A stretch of DNA of 52,274 nucleotides from Alphaproteobacteria bacterium (GCA_015232335.1 JADFZV010000022.1:1-52274), one strand, 5' to 3'; shown: positions 43,427-52,274, numbered from the stretch's first letter. Numbers and translations: made by a program. The notes: generated by a model from the letters alone, not told the origin.

Positions 43427-43560
43427 CCCCTCTCCACCCGCTTGCGGGGGGAGAGGCAGGGTGAGGGGGGGCGTGTCAATCCGGGCATCGTTCCAGAACG
43501 CCCCTCACCCTCCCAGCCCTTCGGGCCGGGCCCCTCCCTCTCCCGCAAGCGGGCGAGGGG
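43427..43560. repeat. Dispersed palindromic repeat (CCCTC...GCAAGCGGG type)
   Basis: A 134-bp imperfect inverted repeat: CCCCTC near CCCGCTTGCGGG on the left, CCCGCAAGCGGG then GAGGGG on the right, with inner arms AGGGTGAGGGG and CCCCTCACCCT. The right half carries an extra CCCTTCGGG hairpin. Elements of this composition are widespread intergenic repeats in proteobacteria. It lies between the convergent mutY and glmS genes. Confidence 0.75.
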
Positions 43561-43602
43561 ATTGGGGTGGATTGCATTTGCAGCATCGAGTATCTGGAAA
43601 AC

Positions 43603-45426
43603 TTATTCCACCGTGACGCTTTTGGCCAGATTGCGCGGCTGATCGACGTCGGTCCCCTTGGCTACCGCCGTGTGATAGGCCAGCAATTGAATTGGAATGG
43701 CATAAAGCAGTGGTGTCACGAAGGAATCGACATCGGGCAGTTCCACCGTCGCCCAGGCCTTGTGCCCCAGCCGCTTGGCACCCTTGGCATCGGTGAACAG
43801 GAAGACGCGCGCCCCCCTGGCGATCACTTCCTCGATATTGCTGGCCGTCTTCTCGAACAGCGCGTCCGAGGGGGCGATGGCGATCACCGGCATGTTCTCG
43901 TCCAGAAGGGCGATGGGGCCGTGCTTCAACTCTCCCGCGGCATAGCCCTCGGCATGGATATAGCTGATCTCCTTAAGCTTAAGCGCGCCTTCCAGGGCGA
44001 TGGGATAGCCGGTGCCGCGCCCCAGATAGATCACGTCCCTTGATTCGGCGATCTTGGCTGAGAATTCCTTGATCCTGGCATCGCTGTGCAGCACATCGGC
44101 CACGCGCGAGGGCACGCTGACCAGAGCGGCCACATGCTTAGCTTCCTCTTCGGGCGTCACACAGCCCCGCGCCCGGCCCAAGGCCAGGGCCAGACAGGCC
44201 AGCACCGCCAACTGCGCCGTGAAGGCCTTGGTCGAGGCAACACCGATCTCGGGCCCGGCCAGGCTCATCACCATGGCTTCGGCCTCGCGCGCCATGGTGC
44301 TTTCGCCGACATTGACGATGGAGAGCGTATGCAGCCCCTCGTTCTTGCATAGGCGCAGGGCGGCCAGCGTGTCGGCGGTCTCGCCCGACTGCGAGATGAA
44401 AATGGCCAGCGAGCCCTTTTTCAGAACGGGATGGCGATAGCGAAATTCGCTGGCGATATCGACCTCGACCGGAAGGCGGGCCAAGGCCTCGAACCAATAG
44501 CGCCCGACCATGCCGGCGTAATAGGAGGTGCCGCAAGCGACGATGGTGATGCGGTCGATGGTCTTCAGATCGAAGGGCAGGTCGGGCAGGGCCACGGTCT
44601 GGGTCGAGGGATTGTAATAGGACTGGATGGTATCGCCGATCACCTGCGGCTGCTCGTAGATTTCCTTCTTCATATAGTGGCGATGTTCGCCCTTGCCGAT
44701 CAGGGCACCCGAAAGCTGGGTGATCTTCGAAGGCCGGTCGACGACATGGCCGTTGGCGTTGTGAATGGTGGCGCCATGACTGGTCAGCACCGCCCAGTCG
44801 CCCTCTTCGAGATAGGTGAGATGGCGGGTAAGCGGCGCCAGCGCCAGGGCGTCCGAGCCCAGATACATCTCGCCCTCGCCGCGCCCAATGGCCAAGGGAC
44901 TGCCGCGCCTTGCCGCGATCATGATATCGGGGCGGCCCGCGAAAATAATTCCCAGGGCAAAGGCGCCTTCCAGACGCTTCAAGGCGGCATGCGTCGCCGC
45001 CTCGGGCTCCATCCCCTCTTTCAGATAGGCATCGATCAGATGCACCACCGCCTCAGTATCGGTCTGGGTCACGAACTGATGGCCCTTGGCCGCAAGCTCG
45101 GCGCGCAGTTCCTGGAAATTCTCGATGATGCCGTTATGCACCACGGCCACGCGCTCGGTGGCGTGCGGATGCGCATTGACTTCGTTGGGAATGCCGTGCG
45201 TGGCCCAGCGGGTATGGCCGATGCCGATGGTACCGGGCAAGGGATTCACAAGCAGCAGCTTTTCAAGATTCTTCAATTTCCCTTGCGCACGACGCCGCTC
45301 GATTTTGCCCTCGACCAGGGTGGCGATGCCGGCCGAATCATAGCCCCGGTATTCCAGGCGCCGCAATCCCTCGACCAGGGTTTCCGCCACATCCTGTCTG
45401 CCGATGATGCCGACAATGCCGCACAT
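43603..45426 (-). CDS. glmS: Glutamine-fructose-6-phosphate aminotransferase
   Basis: 607 residues from ATG 45426, so that the nucleophile Cys2 (MCGIVG) becomes N-terminal after Met removal. An N-terminal glutamine amidotransferase domain (RWATHG, HNGIIENF) is joined to two SIS sugar-isomerase domains (CGTSYYAG, SQSGETADT) and ends in the typical LAKSVTVE. It makes glucosamine-6-phosphate for peptidoglycan and lipopolysaccharide. It follows glmU by four bases, so the two are co-transcribed. No ribozyme-like leader precedes it, as expected outside Firmicutes. Confidence 0.97.
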   Translation of the reverse strand: MCGIVGIIGRQDVAETLVEGLRRLEYRGYDSAGIATLVEGKIERRRAQGKLKNLEKLLLVNPLPGTIGIGHTRWATHGIPNEVNAHPHATERVAVVHNGIIENFQELRAELAAKGHQFVTQTDTEAVVHLIDAYLKEGMEPEAATHAALKRLEGAFALGIIFAGRPDIMIAARRGSPLAIGRGEGEMYLGSDALALAPLTRHLTYLEEGDWAVLTSHGATIHNANGHVVDRPSKITQLSGALIGKGEHRHYMKKEIYEQPQVIGDTIQSYYNPSTQTVALPDLPFDLKTIDRITIVACGTSYYAGMVGRYWFEALARLPVEVDIASEFRYRHPVLKKGSLAIFISQSGETADTLAALRLCKNEGLHTLSIVNVGESTMAREAEAMVMSLAGPEIGVASTKAFTAQLAVLACLALALGRARGCVTPEEEAKHVAALVSVPSRVADVLHSDARIKEFSAKIAESRDVIYLGRGTGYPIALEGALKLKEISYIHAEGYAAGELKHGPIALLDENMPVIAIAPSDALFEKTASNIEEVIARGARVFLFTDAKGAKRLGHKAWATVELPDVDSFVTPLLYAIPIQLLAYHTAVAKGTDVDQPRNLAKSVTVE

Positions 45427-45430
45427 GTCC

Positions 45431-46765
45431 TTATCCCTTCTTGTTCTTCGACTTGCTTTCGCGGAAACGGGCCGCCCAGCCCTCGATATCGCGCTGCTCG
45501 CCCCGCGCCAGGGACAGAGCATCCTTGGGCACATCTCTGGTCACCACCGAACCGGCGCCGACGATGGCGCCGTCGCCGATTTTGACCGGCGCCACCAGGG
45601 CGGAATTCGAGCCGATGAAGGCTCCCTTGCCGATATCGGTGAGATATTTTCCAAAGCCGTCGTAATTGCAGGTGATGGTGCCAGCCCCGATATTGGCCTT
45701 GGCCCCAACCCGGGCATCGCCAATATAGGTCAGATGATTGACCTTGGCCCCCGCCTCGACCACCGATTTCTTGATCTCGACGAAATTGCCGATATGGGCC
45801 TCCTCGCCGATTTGGGCTCCGGGGCGCAGGCGAGCGAACGGCCCGACCACGGCCCCCTTGGCGACATGGCAGCCCTCAAGATGGCAAAAGGCTCGGATTT
45901 CCACCTCGTCCTCGACCACAACGGATGGTCCGAACACCACGCTGGGGCCGACCACGACATCGCGTCCCAACTTTGTGTCCCAGGAAAAGAAGATGGTTTC
46001 AGGGCCGATCAGGGTGGCGCCATTCGCCATCGCCTGATCGCGCAGACGACGCTGCAAGATGCCTTCCGCCTCGGCCAGTTCGGACCTGGAATTGATGCCC
46101 AGCAATTCCTCCGCCTCGCCTTCGACCATGGCGCAGGCCCGGCCCTGGGAGCGCGCTAGGCCCACCAGATCGGTCAGATAAAATTCGCCCTTGGCATTGC
46201 GGTTGTCCACGCGTTCCAAAAGCGCCATCAGAATGCGCCCATCAACCGCCATGACGCCGGAATTGCACCAGGGAAGGGCGCGCTCCTCCTCAGTCGCATC
46301 CTTGACCTCGACGATGCGCAAAAGCCCCCCCTCGCCCAACACAAGGCGGCCATAGCCTGCGGGATCATCGGGGCGAAAGCCCAGCACCACCACCGCCGGA
46401 TCGTCAGCTTCCCGCCTGCGCGCCACCAGCCTTTGCATGGTGTCGCTGGTTACCAGCGGCGTGTCGCCGAACAAGATCAGCACATCGCCTGGAAAATCGC
46501 CGATCACCGGCTTGGCCTGAAGAGCGGCATGCGCCGTTCCCAGCCGCTCGGTCTGCAAAACGGTCCGGTGGGGGGCGGCCAGCTTGGCCACCGCCTCCTG
46601 CTCGGGTCCGATCACCACCGCCACTTCCTGAGGCGTGAGACAAGACAGCGTGTCCAAAAGATGGGCCAGCAAAGGGCGCCCGGCCAGAGGATGCAGAACC
46701 TTGGGAAGGGACGACTTCATCCGGGTGCCAAGGCCTGCGGCAAGAACGATCGCAGCAACGGACAT
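45431..46765 (-). CDS. glmU: Bifunctional GlmU (uridyltransferase/acetyltransferase)
   Basis: 444 residues. The N-terminal nucleotidyltransferase domain has LAAGLGTRMKSSLPKVLHPLAGRPL; the C-terminal part is a left-handed beta-helix of hexapeptide repeats with the acetyltransferase site (NHLTYIGDARVG, GAGTITCNYDGFGKY). It converts glucosamine-1-phosphate to UDP-GlcNAc in two steps. It is first in the glmU-glmS operon. The 285 bp upstream (46766-47050) also hold the start region of the cytochrome gene; no clear promoter was found. Confidence 0.96.
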   Translation of the reverse strand: MSVAAIVLAAGLGTRMKSSLPKVLHPLAGRPLLAHLLDTLSCLTPQEVAVVIGPEQEAVAKLAAPHRTVLQTERLGTAHAALQAKPVIGDFPGDVLILFGDTPLVTSDTMQRLVARRREADDPAVVVLGFRPDDPAGYGRLVLGEGGLLRIVEVKDATEEERALPWCNSGVMAVDGRILMALLERVDNRNAKGEFYLTDLVGLARSQGRACAMVEGEAEELLGINSRSELAEAEGILQRRLRDQAMANGATLIGPETIFFSWDTKLGRDVVVGPSVVFGPSVVVEDEVEIRAFCHLEGCHVAKGAVVGPFARLRPGAQIGEEAHIGNFVEIKKSVVEAGAKVNHLTYIGDARVGAKANIGAGTITCNYDGFGKYLTDIGKGAFIGSNSALVAPVKIGDGAIVGAGSVVTRDVPKDALSLARGEQRDIEGWAARFRESKSKNKKG

Positions 46766-47050
46766 GAGAGAATGCTAATCCATTAAGATGTGAATGAACG
46801 GATTGCACGGTGCCACAGGCACGAATCCCACGAAAGTCAATTTTCGTTGCGGTTCTTGTCAAAGACCGCGGAAAATGGCGAAGAAGCCTTAATTGCGTGC
46901 AAATTCACCATCACCTTGCCACGATGGCCTGTTTTACTGTCATTCCAGGAAGGGAGAGGGTTGAACGTTTTTAAGCCCTTGCAAGGCTCAATCTCTTGTT
47001 CAATAATCCCTGTCCTACGCTCTTTTTGACAACTGCGGGAGAAGAAAACA

Positions 47051-47488
47051 ATGAGGAAGATCGTTCTGGGGACGGCCATGGCAGCTTTCCTTGCGGCAGC
47101 TCCGGGCCTTGCCCAGGCTGCCTGTGCGCTCAGCGGCGACGCTGCCGAGGGCGCCAAGGTATCCAAGGCCTGCACGTCCTGCCATGTGTTCGAAGCCGGC
47201 AAGCCGTCGCGCCCCACTGGCCCCAATCTGCATGACGTGATGGGCCGTGGCATCGGCGAACAGGCCGACTATACCCGCTATTCCGAGGCCGCCACTGCCG
47301 CCAAGGGCAAGGTGACCTGGGACGAAGCCAAGATCGCCGACTATGTCAAGGACCCCAAGGAGTTCTTGAAGAAGGCCAATGGCAAGGAAATGAAGCACGG
47401 CATGAACTTCAAGCTCTCCGACGCCACGAAGGCCAAGCAGGTTGCCGCCTTCCTGACGGCGATCAAGGGCAAAGCCGAGTGCCCGTAA
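47051..47488 (+). CDS. Periplasmic class I c-type cytochrome
   Basis: 145 residues. Signal peptide 1-23 (cleavage after AQA), haem site CTSCH at 41-45, and Met114 or Met118 (EMKHGMNF) as sixth ligand. The PTGPNLHDVMGR segment after the haem site is that of cytochrome c2/c556-like proteins. It would carry electrons in the periplasm and could donate to NorC or an oxidase. The gene is monocistronic with GGGAG before the start and a strong terminator after it. Confidence 0.9.
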   Translation: MRKIVLGTAMAAFLAAAPGLAQAACALSGDAAEGAKVSKACTSCHVFEAGKPSRPTGPNLHDVMGRGIGEQADYTRYSEAATAAKGKVTWDEAKIADYVKDPKEFLKKANGKEMKHGMNFKLSDATKAKQVAAFLTAIKGKAECP

Positions 47489-47518
47489 GCCTTTCCTGAA
47501 AGAAAAGGTCGATTGGAG

Positions 47519-47550
47519 CCGCCGCCCGCAAGGGCGGCGGTTCTTTATTT
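47519..47550 (+). terminator. Rho-independent terminator after the cytochrome gene
   Basis: CCGCCGCCC (47519-47527) and GGGCGGCGG (47532-47540) form a nine-base stem closed by a GCAA tetraloop, followed by TTCTTTATTT. Its tail reaches the stop codon of the convergent TAXI gene. Confidence 0.85.
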
Positions 47551-48544
47551 AACGCTTCAGAAGCCTACGCTCGCGATAGACCTTTTTGGCCCCCTCATGC
47601 AAGGGCACCAGGGGTTCTGAGGCCGACAATTCCTCGCGCGAGATATGCGCGATCGCCGGATGCAGATTCTGAAAGCGGTCGAAATTGTCGATCACGCCCG
47701 ACACGATGGCCTCAGCGGCTTCGCTGGGCAGACGCGTCGATGTCAGCAACATCGCTTTCATGCCAAAGGTGGGGACGGGTTTGGGTTGGCTGTCGTAAAG
47801 ACCTGCCGGAATGGACATGCCCGACAAATGGGGATTGGACTCCAACAGCTTGGCCACAATCTTTGCATCAATCTCCAAAAGCTTGGCATTGCAGCGGCTC
47901 AAGGCCTCTTGAATGACGGAAATGGGATGGGCGATGACGTAAGCCGCCATGTCGATCTTGCCCGAGCACAGGGCTTCGATCTGCTCGTCGCTTTCATAGT
48001 CGACCGCTTGGGGAAAATCGGCGGGCGTCCAGCCCATGGCGTCGAACAGGGCTTCGGTCAATTGCCGCTGCGCCGTTCCCTTGCGCCCCAGATTGACCTT
48101 GCGCCGCTTCAAGTCGGCCACCGACGAAATGCCGCCATCCTTGCGAACCAGCAGGGTCAGAGGCTCGCCATGCAACACCATGAGAGCCCGAAGGTCGCGC
48201 CCCGGCCCCTCGACGGCAAAGGCACCAACCCCTTTGACCGCCTGGGCGACCCAGCCCGATTGCACGACGGCCATATCCAGATCGCCGGTGCGAAGACCGT
48301 TGAGATTTTGCAAAGAACCCGCCGTACTTTCGACCAAACAGCGCAGGCCCGTGCGCTGACGAAGCGCATTGGCAACGCGGCAGACCGCCCCGCCGACGGG
48401 ATAATAAAAGCCGGTGACGCCGCCGGTTCCCATGATCAGCGTGCGCTGCGGGGTTGCGGTCAATGACTGCGCCCACAGCGCGGGAACACAGGCCCCGGTA
48501 AGAACGCCTGCAAGGAGGACTATCGGCAGAAAGCGGCGCAGCAT
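47549..48544 (-). CDS. TAXI-family TRAP transporter solute-binding protein
   Basis: 331 residues from ATG 48544. After a signal peptide (to about residue 25) comes the TAXI pattern: LIMGTGGVTGFYYPVGGAVC, STAGSLQNLNGLRTGDLDMAVVQSG, LRALMVLHGEPLTLLVRKDGGI. TAXI proteins bind small organic anions such as glutamate or 2-oxoglutarate for a TRAP (DctQM-type) symporter. No TRAP membrane subunit is in the window, so it is an orphan here and may serve a remote transporter or a sensor. Confidence 0.88.
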   Translation of the reverse strand: MLRRFLPIVLLAGVLTGACVPALWAQSLTATPQRTLIMGTGGVTGFYYPVGGAVCRVANALRQRTGLRCLVESTAGSLQNLNGLRTGDLDMAVVQSGWVAQAVKGVGAFAVEGPGRDLRALMVLHGEPLTLLVRKDGGISSVADLKRRKVNLGRKGTAQRQLTEALFDAMGWTPADFPQAVDYESDEQIEALCSGKIDMAAYVIAHPISVIQEALSRCNAKLLEIDAKIVAKLLESNPHLSGMSIPAGLYDSQPKPVPTFGMKAMLLTSTRLPSEAAEAIVSGVIDNFDRFQNLHPAIAHISREELSASEPLVPLHEGAKKVYRERRLLKR

Positions 48545-48613
48545 CGGCGTTCCAGTCTGGCTGGCGTGGCTGGGACGAGGCGCATGATAGCCGAGACGGC
48601 CATAGCGCACGAT

Positions 48614-48739
48614 CGTTTTATTCCAGGTCGCCTCAGTGACACGGAATAAAACGTGAATCGCTCGCTAAAACAAATTTATTGAGCAGATTCACGCTTGAAG
48701 CGAAGCCGCTTAACGGCTTCGATTTCAAGCGACCTGCTC
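48614..48739. repeat. Overlapping inverted repeats upstream of apt
   Basis: Three inverted repeats are stacked. First, CGTTTTATTCC (48614-48624) with GGAATAAAACG (48643-48653). Second, GTGAATCGCTC (48653-48663) with GAGC-A-GATTCAC (48681-48692). Third, GAGCAG, CGCTTGAA and GAAGCCG (48681-48708) with CGGCTTC, TTCAAGCG and CTGCTC (48714-48739). The second and third share bases 48681-48692 and cannot both form. CAGATTCAC recurs at 48818-48826. The first and last elements are perfect or nearly so. Confidence 0.65.
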
Positions 48740-48849
48740 AAGCCCCGCCTCCATTTTTTATCCCACAAGCCCCTGCTGGATATTCCGCCCAGCGAAAAGA
48801 CTTGCTATAAGTTTGTCCAGATTCACTTATCATTGGGATTTCAACCGCC

Positions 48850-49365
48850 ATGGACATCAAGCAGCGCATTCGCAGCATCCCCGATTTTCCTAAACCCGGC
48901 ATTCTGTTCTATGACATCGCCACCCTTCTGGCGGATGCCGATGCCTGGCAGGTCACCATGGGGCGCATGGCCAACAAGGTGCGGGCCTTTCATCCCGACG
49001 TTCTGGCCGGAATCGAATCAAGGGGCTTTCTGGCCGCCGCCCCTCTGGCCCTGAAGCTGGGATGCGGCTTTGCCATGGTGCGCAAGAAGGGCAAGCTGCC
49101 CGGTGCTACCGTCCATCATGAATATGCGCTGGAATACGGAACCGACACCATCGAGGTGCAGCAAGGCATGATCGCCCCAGGCAGCCGCGTGGTGGTGCTG
49201 GACGATCTTCTGGCCACCGGCGGCACGTTGAGCGCCGCCATTCATCTTCTGCGCAAGGTTGGCGCCGACGTGGTGGGAGCGGCCTGCATCATCGAACTGA
49301 CCTTCCTTAAGGGGCGCGAGAAGCTGGACGTCCCCTTCGTCTCTCTGGTGCAATACGATTCCTGA
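48850..49365 (+). CDS. apt: Adenine phosphoribosyltransferase
   Basis: 171 residues, the standard length. It salvages adenine to AMP with PRPP. Motifs: [32 protein letters not shown], the PRPP loop [13 protein letters not shown], and a C-terminal [18 protein letters not shown] at 48806-48811 is a possible -10; if it is used, most of the inverted repeats upstream are not in the mRNA. There is no clear Shine-Dalgarno. Confidence 0.95.
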   Translation: MDIKQRIRSIPDFPKPGILFYDIATLLADADAWQVTMGRMANKVRAFHPDVLAGIESRGFLAAAPLALKLGCGFAMVRKKGKLPGATVHHEYALEYGTDTIEVQQGMIAPGSRVVVLDDLLATGGTLSAAIHLLRKVGADVVGAACIIELTFLKGREKLDVPFVSLVQYDS

Positions 49366-49407
49366 AGGGGGCTTAAACCGGATTGCAAAAAGAAAGCCTT
49401 TTTTGGT

Positions 49408-49598
49408 CGCGGGCAAGGCCCGCGCGCGAGCCTCGTCCCGCCGATGGCGGGCCTACAAACGTTGTACCGGCAAAGCCGGTGAGCGAGCGGGAGCCAAGGG
49501 CGCACCGTCGGCTTCGCCGACAAACATTTATTAAGCCTGCGAAGCAGGCGGGCCCGCCCGGCGATTGAGGCTTGCATTAATCGGTCACGATTAATGCA
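49408..49598. repeat. Array of five three-base-loop hairpins plus one longer hairpin
   Basis: Stems of 6-7 bp each close a three-base loop: CGCGGGC/GCCCGCG (49408-49424), CCCGCC/GGCGGG (49437-49451), ACCGGC/GCCGGT (49466-49480), GTCGGC/GCCGAC (49507-49521), GCCTGC/GCAGGC (49535-49549). Centres are 28, 29, 41 and 28 bases apart. A sixth, 11-base stem TGCATTAATCG/CGATTAATGCA (49573-49598) has a four-base loop. All stems are perfect and all differ in sequence. They fill the 240 bp between apt and the convergent membrane protein gene. Confidence 0.8.
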
Positions 49599-49606
49599 AA
49601 CTGGGA

Positions 49607-50194
49607 TTACGGCAAGCTGGGCGTGACAGCGGCGATATGGTGAGCCATTCCGTTGATGGCAAAGGACAGCAGCGTATCGACGGCAACCAGCAGGGCGGCC
49701 TGCAATGGCGTGGCTTGCAAGACAAGGCGGGCCAAGCGCCATTCATAGCCTAGAATCGCCACCAGAAGCATGAATTGCACCATGCCCGCCACACCCTGCG
49801 ACGCCGCCGATGAACTCAGCACCAAGGTGGCCGGAATGGTCAATCCCAGAATGATGACGCTGGCCCAGTTGTAGACCGTGATGTAACGCGCCCAGGATTC
49901 AACGCGCCCTATCTGGCGCGCAACCCCCAGGGCGGCGATGGGAAAGGCAGCCCATCCCATGCCGTAGGCGATCATCTGAACCAGGATGTAACGCCAAGTG
50001 TCCGCTCCGGGAAGATTGGCCAGCTCGAACGAGGTCAGCGCCAGAAAACCCGGAAACGCTATGATGGCGGCGGCGAACGAGCGCTTGCAGGCGTCGAAGC
50101 TGTTGGTGACGAGAAAAGCGCCCCTGGGATCGCCCTTGGCGGTCAGCCAGGCGGCCAGAATGCCGCGTCCGAATTCATTCTTAAGATCGTTCAT
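49607..50194 (-). CDS. Conserved hypothetical multi-pass membrane protein in the dap operon
   Basis: 195 residues. After about 35 soluble residues come four or five hydrophobic helices ([84 protein letters not shown]). I do not recognise a named family. Its start overlaps dapE by four bases (ATGA), so it is translated with the lysine/diaminopimelate genes. It may be an integral membrane partner unrelated to lysine synthesis. Confidence 0.75.
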   Translation of the reverse strand: MNDLKNEFGRGILAAWLTAKGDPRGAFLVTNSFDACKRSFAAAIIAFPGFLALTSFELANLPGADTWRYILVQMIAYGMGWAAFPIAALGVARQIGRVESWARYITVYNWASVIILGLTIPATLVLSSSAASQGVAGMVQFMLLVAILGYEWRLARLVLQATPLQAALLVAVDTLLSFAINGMAHHIAAVTPSLP

Positions 50195-51318
50195 GGCCCT
50201 AAAACCCGCTCCAAAATACGCAGATAGACCCGGGTCAGATTTTCAAGATCCGAAAGCGAAACTTTCTCGTCGGCCTTGTGCATGGTGGCTCCGCCCAAGC
50301 CGAATTCGATCACCGGACAATGATGTGTGATGAACCGCGCATCCGACGTGCCGCCCGAGGTGGAGCGTTCGGGCTTCTTGCCCAGCACATCCTCGATCGC
50401 TTGGCAGACCGCATCGACGAAGGGGCCTTGCGGCGTTAAGAAGGATTCGCCCGAGACCTCGATTTCAAGCTGCCAGTTGCCGCCTGGATCGGCCGTGGCG
50501 AAGAGGGCGCGCAGCCAGCCTTCCAGCGAGGCCGAACTGTGCCGGTCGCTAAAGCGGATGTTGAATCCGGCCTTGGTCCAGGCGGGAATGACATTGGTCG
50601 CCGGATTGCCGGTATCGATGGTGGTCAGCGAAACCGTCGAGGGCTCGAAACAATCCGAGCCTTTGTCCAGAGGCTCGGCCGTCAGGGCCTGGAGCATGCG
50701 CACCAGACGGGGCAGGGGATTGTCGGCCAGATGGGGATAGGCGGCATGGCCCTGCTGGCCCAGAACAGTCAGCTTTGCATTGAGGCTGCCGCGCCGCCCC
50801 ACCTTCACCGCATCGCCCAGCGCTCGCGGGTTGGTGGGCTCGCCGACTAGACAGCAATCCAGGGGCTCGCCCCGCTCCTTCAGCCAGTCCAGAACCTTGA
50901 CCGTGCCATGGGTGGCGCGTCCCTCTTCGTCGCCGGTGATCAGGAAACTGATCGAGCCCGAATGCGTTGCAGGCAGGCGGGCCACGGCGCTTACGAAGGC
51001 GGCGATGGCGCCCTTCATGTCCACAGCACCCCGTCCGAACAGAACATCATCAATCAGCTTGGCCTCGAAGGGTTCGACGCTCCAGCCCTGACCCGGCGGC
51101 ACCACGTCGGTGTGGCCTGCAAAGCAGAAATTGGGAGCCGCCGTTCCCCGTCGCGCATACAGATTGCGCACATCGGCGAAGGAAAGATCAAAGCAGATAA
51201 AGCCCAGGCTTTCCAATGCCCCCTTCAGCACATCCAGGCAGCCATCATCCTGGGGTGTGATGCTGCGCCTTTGGATCAGGCGTTGGGCCAGGCCCAGGGG
51301 GTTGGAAAGCTCTGTCAA
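50191..51318 (-). CDS. dapE: Succinyl-diaminopimelate desuccinylase
   Basis: 375 residues. The M20 metallopeptidase fold has metal ligands in [31 protein letters not shown] and the C-terminal MHKADEKV. It removes succinate from N-succinyl-LL-diaminopimelate, giving LL-diaminopimelate for lysine and peptidoglycan. It overlaps dapD by four bases, making dapD-dapE a coupled pair that encodes two steps of the succinylase route. Confidence 0.96.
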   Translation of the reverse strand: MTELSNPLGLAQRLIQRRSITPQDDGCLDVLKGALESLGFICFDLSFADVRNLYARRGTAAPNFCFAGHTDVVPPGQGWSVEPFEAKLIDDVLFGRGAVDMKGAIAAFVSAVARLPATHSGSISFLITGDEEGRATHGTVKVLDWLKERGEPLDCCLVGEPTNPRALGDAVKVGRRGSLNAKLTVLGQQGHAAYPHLADNPLPRLVRMLQALTAEPLDKGSDCFEPSTVSLTTIDTGNPATNVIPAWTKAGFNIRFSDRHSSASLEGWLRALFATADPGGNWQLEIEVSGESFLTPQGPFVDAVCQAIEDVLGKKPERSTSGGTSDARFITHHCPVIEFGLGGATMHKADEKVSLSDLENLTRVYLRILERVLGP

Positions 51319-52157
51319 TCGCGCAACAGCTCGTTGATGGACACCTTGGAGCGGGTTCTTTCGTCAACCCGCTTCACGATCACGGCGCAATAAAGGCTGG
51401 GGCCGGGGGCGCCATCGGGCAGGGGCTTGCCGGGAAGGGCGCCCGAGACCACCACCGAATAGGCGGGCACGCGGCCCATGAAGACCTCGCCGGTCGAGCG
51501 GTCAATGATGCGGGTCGAAGCGCCCAGATAGACCCCCATGCTGAGAACGGCGCCTTCCTCGACGATGACGCCTTCGGCCACTTCGGCGCGGGCGCCGATG
51601 AAGCAATTATCCTCGATGATCACAGGCCCGGCCTGCAGAGGCTCCAGCACACCGCCGATTCCCGCCCCGCCCGACAGATGCACGTTCTTGCCAATCTGGG
51701 CGCAGGAGCCCACGGTGGCCCAGGTATCGACCATGGTGCCGCTATCGACCCGGGCCCCCAGATTGACGAAGCTGGGCATGAGGATTACGCCGGGGGCGAT
51801 ATAGGCCGAACGGCGCACCACCGAGCCCGGCACCGCCCTGAAGCCTGCTTCCTTGAAGCGGGCCTGGTCCCAGCCCTTGAACTTGCTGGGCACCTTGTCG
51901 TACCACGAAGCCCCGCCGGGGGCGCCGGGAATGACCTCGTTGTCGTTCAGGCGAAAGGACAGCAGCACCGCCTTTTTAACCCATTGATGAACGATCCAAG
52001 CACCGTTTACCTTTTCAGCCACGCGCAATTGGCCGCCATCCAGCCCCTCCAGCACGGAATCAACGGCATCGCGGACGGGGCCAGTGGTGGCGGGCGAAAG
52101 CCCGTCGCGGGCTTCCCAGGCGGTTTCGATATCGGTGGCAAGCCGGGCGGTATCCAT
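51315..52157 (-). CDS. dapD: Tetrahydrodipicolinate N-succinyltransferase
   Basis: 280 residues with a left-handed beta-helix: [35 protein letters not shown] and [29 protein letters not shown]. It transfers succinyl from succinyl-CoA to tetrahydrodipicolinate. The N-terminal helical domain ([11 protein letters not shown]) and C-terminal [20 protein letters not shown] are normal. It is the first gene of the dapD-dapE-membrane protein operon. The 117 bp from 52158 to the window end is its upstream region; no clear promoter was found. Confidence 0.96.
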   Translation of the reverse strand: MDTARLATDIETAWEARDGLSPATTGPVRDAVDSVLEGLDGGQLRVAEKVNGAWIVHQWVKKAVLLSFRLNDNEVIPGAPGGASWYDKVPSKFKGWDQARFKEAGFRAVPGSVVRRSAYIAPGVILMPSFVNLGARVDSGTMVDTWATVGSCAQIGKNVHLSGGAGIGGVLEPLQAGPVIIEDNCFIGARAEVAEGVIVEEGAVLSMGVYLGASTRIIDRSTGEVFMGRVPAYSVVVSGALPGKPLPDGAPGPSLYCAVIVKRVDERTRSKVSINELLRD

Positions 52158-52274
52158 GGCAGGTCCTTGTGATGGGCGAGGTGACTGGTTTCGGGGCCAA
52201 GATAGCCCCTAAGGCTAGCCTGTCAACTAGCAAGGGACTTGCCCTTTCGGGGGCGAAACCCTATCCTGCGGCCC

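Noticed and set aside
46790..47029. A 79-codon plus-strand frame before the cytochrome gene
   Set aside because: No ribosome site, no recognisable family and odd composition; it covers the leader and promoter region of the cytochrome gene.
49408..49598. CRISPR array
   Set aside because: The units are different short hairpins and no direct repeat with spacers exists; no cas gene is present.

Overview
The window is about 52 kb of GC-rich bacterial DNA from an alphaproteobacterium, most likely a Rhodospirillales member of the Magnetospirillum/Phaeospirillum sort. Support for this: a Shemin-type 5-aminolevulinate synthase (PLP lysine at residue 248, numbering as in Rhodobacter), a full aapJQMP general amino-acid transporter, an RcdA (DUF1465) cell-cycle protein, an ELM1-family protein, ZapE, and a norCBQDE cluster with a Crp/Fnr regulator and NnrS. 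The genus is an inference from gene content. Nothing looks like a prophage, a complete IS element, a CRISPR array, a tRNA or an rRNA.

Region 1 (1-7.7 kb) is nitric-oxide respiration and detoxification. norC, norB, norQ, norD and the start of norE run leftward; norE is cut by the window edge. A DsrC-superfamily protein, a Crp/Fnr regulator and nnrS lie next to them. TTGAC-N4-type boxes precede norC, the DsrC-like gene, the regulator and nnrS, so the block looks like one NO-responsive regulon. Region 2 (7.7-22.8 kb) is mostly chromosomal housekeeping: a DsbA/ScsC-like thiol protein, a TPP enzyme coupled to an ELM1 protein, an enoyl-CoA hydratase, a TusE-type protein, a J-domain protein, a GGDEF-EAL protein with a damaged GGDEF site, hemA, a PadR-like regulator, zapE, a DHH phosphoesterase, a lipoprotein, Hsp20 and rcdA. 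An AT-rich gene for a coiled-coil membrane protein (17.7-19.1 kb) stands out as probably acquired.

Region 3 (22.8-30.3 kb) has a P-type cation ATPase and then a tight leftward operon: chemoreceptor with a C-terminal PilZ-like domain, STAS anti-anti-sigma factor, receiver-HATPase switch protein, and pseudoreceiver-PAS-PP2C phosphatase. This reads as a complete partner-switching relay fed by a chemoreceptor and is the most interesting gene set here. Region 4 (30.3-39.5 kb) holds aapJQMP, an intergenic patch with phased A/T tracts, a BrnA antitoxin remnant and an unlisted 48-residue membrane peptide, then a GAF-HD-GYP protein, a UbiD decarboxylase and pyrE.

Region 5 (39.5-41.8 kb) is accessory: a histidine-rich membrane protein with a pilin-like C-terminal domain, a HigBA-type toxin-antitoxin pair followed by a small four-cysteine protein, and a ParDE-type pair. 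Region 6 (41.8-52.3 kb) returns to housekeeping: dciA, mutY, glmS-glmU, a c-type cytochrome, an orphan TAXI solute-binding protein, apt, and the dapD-dapE-membrane protein operon. The intergenic DNA on either side of apt is rich in inverted repeats, including an array of five three-base-loop hairpins.
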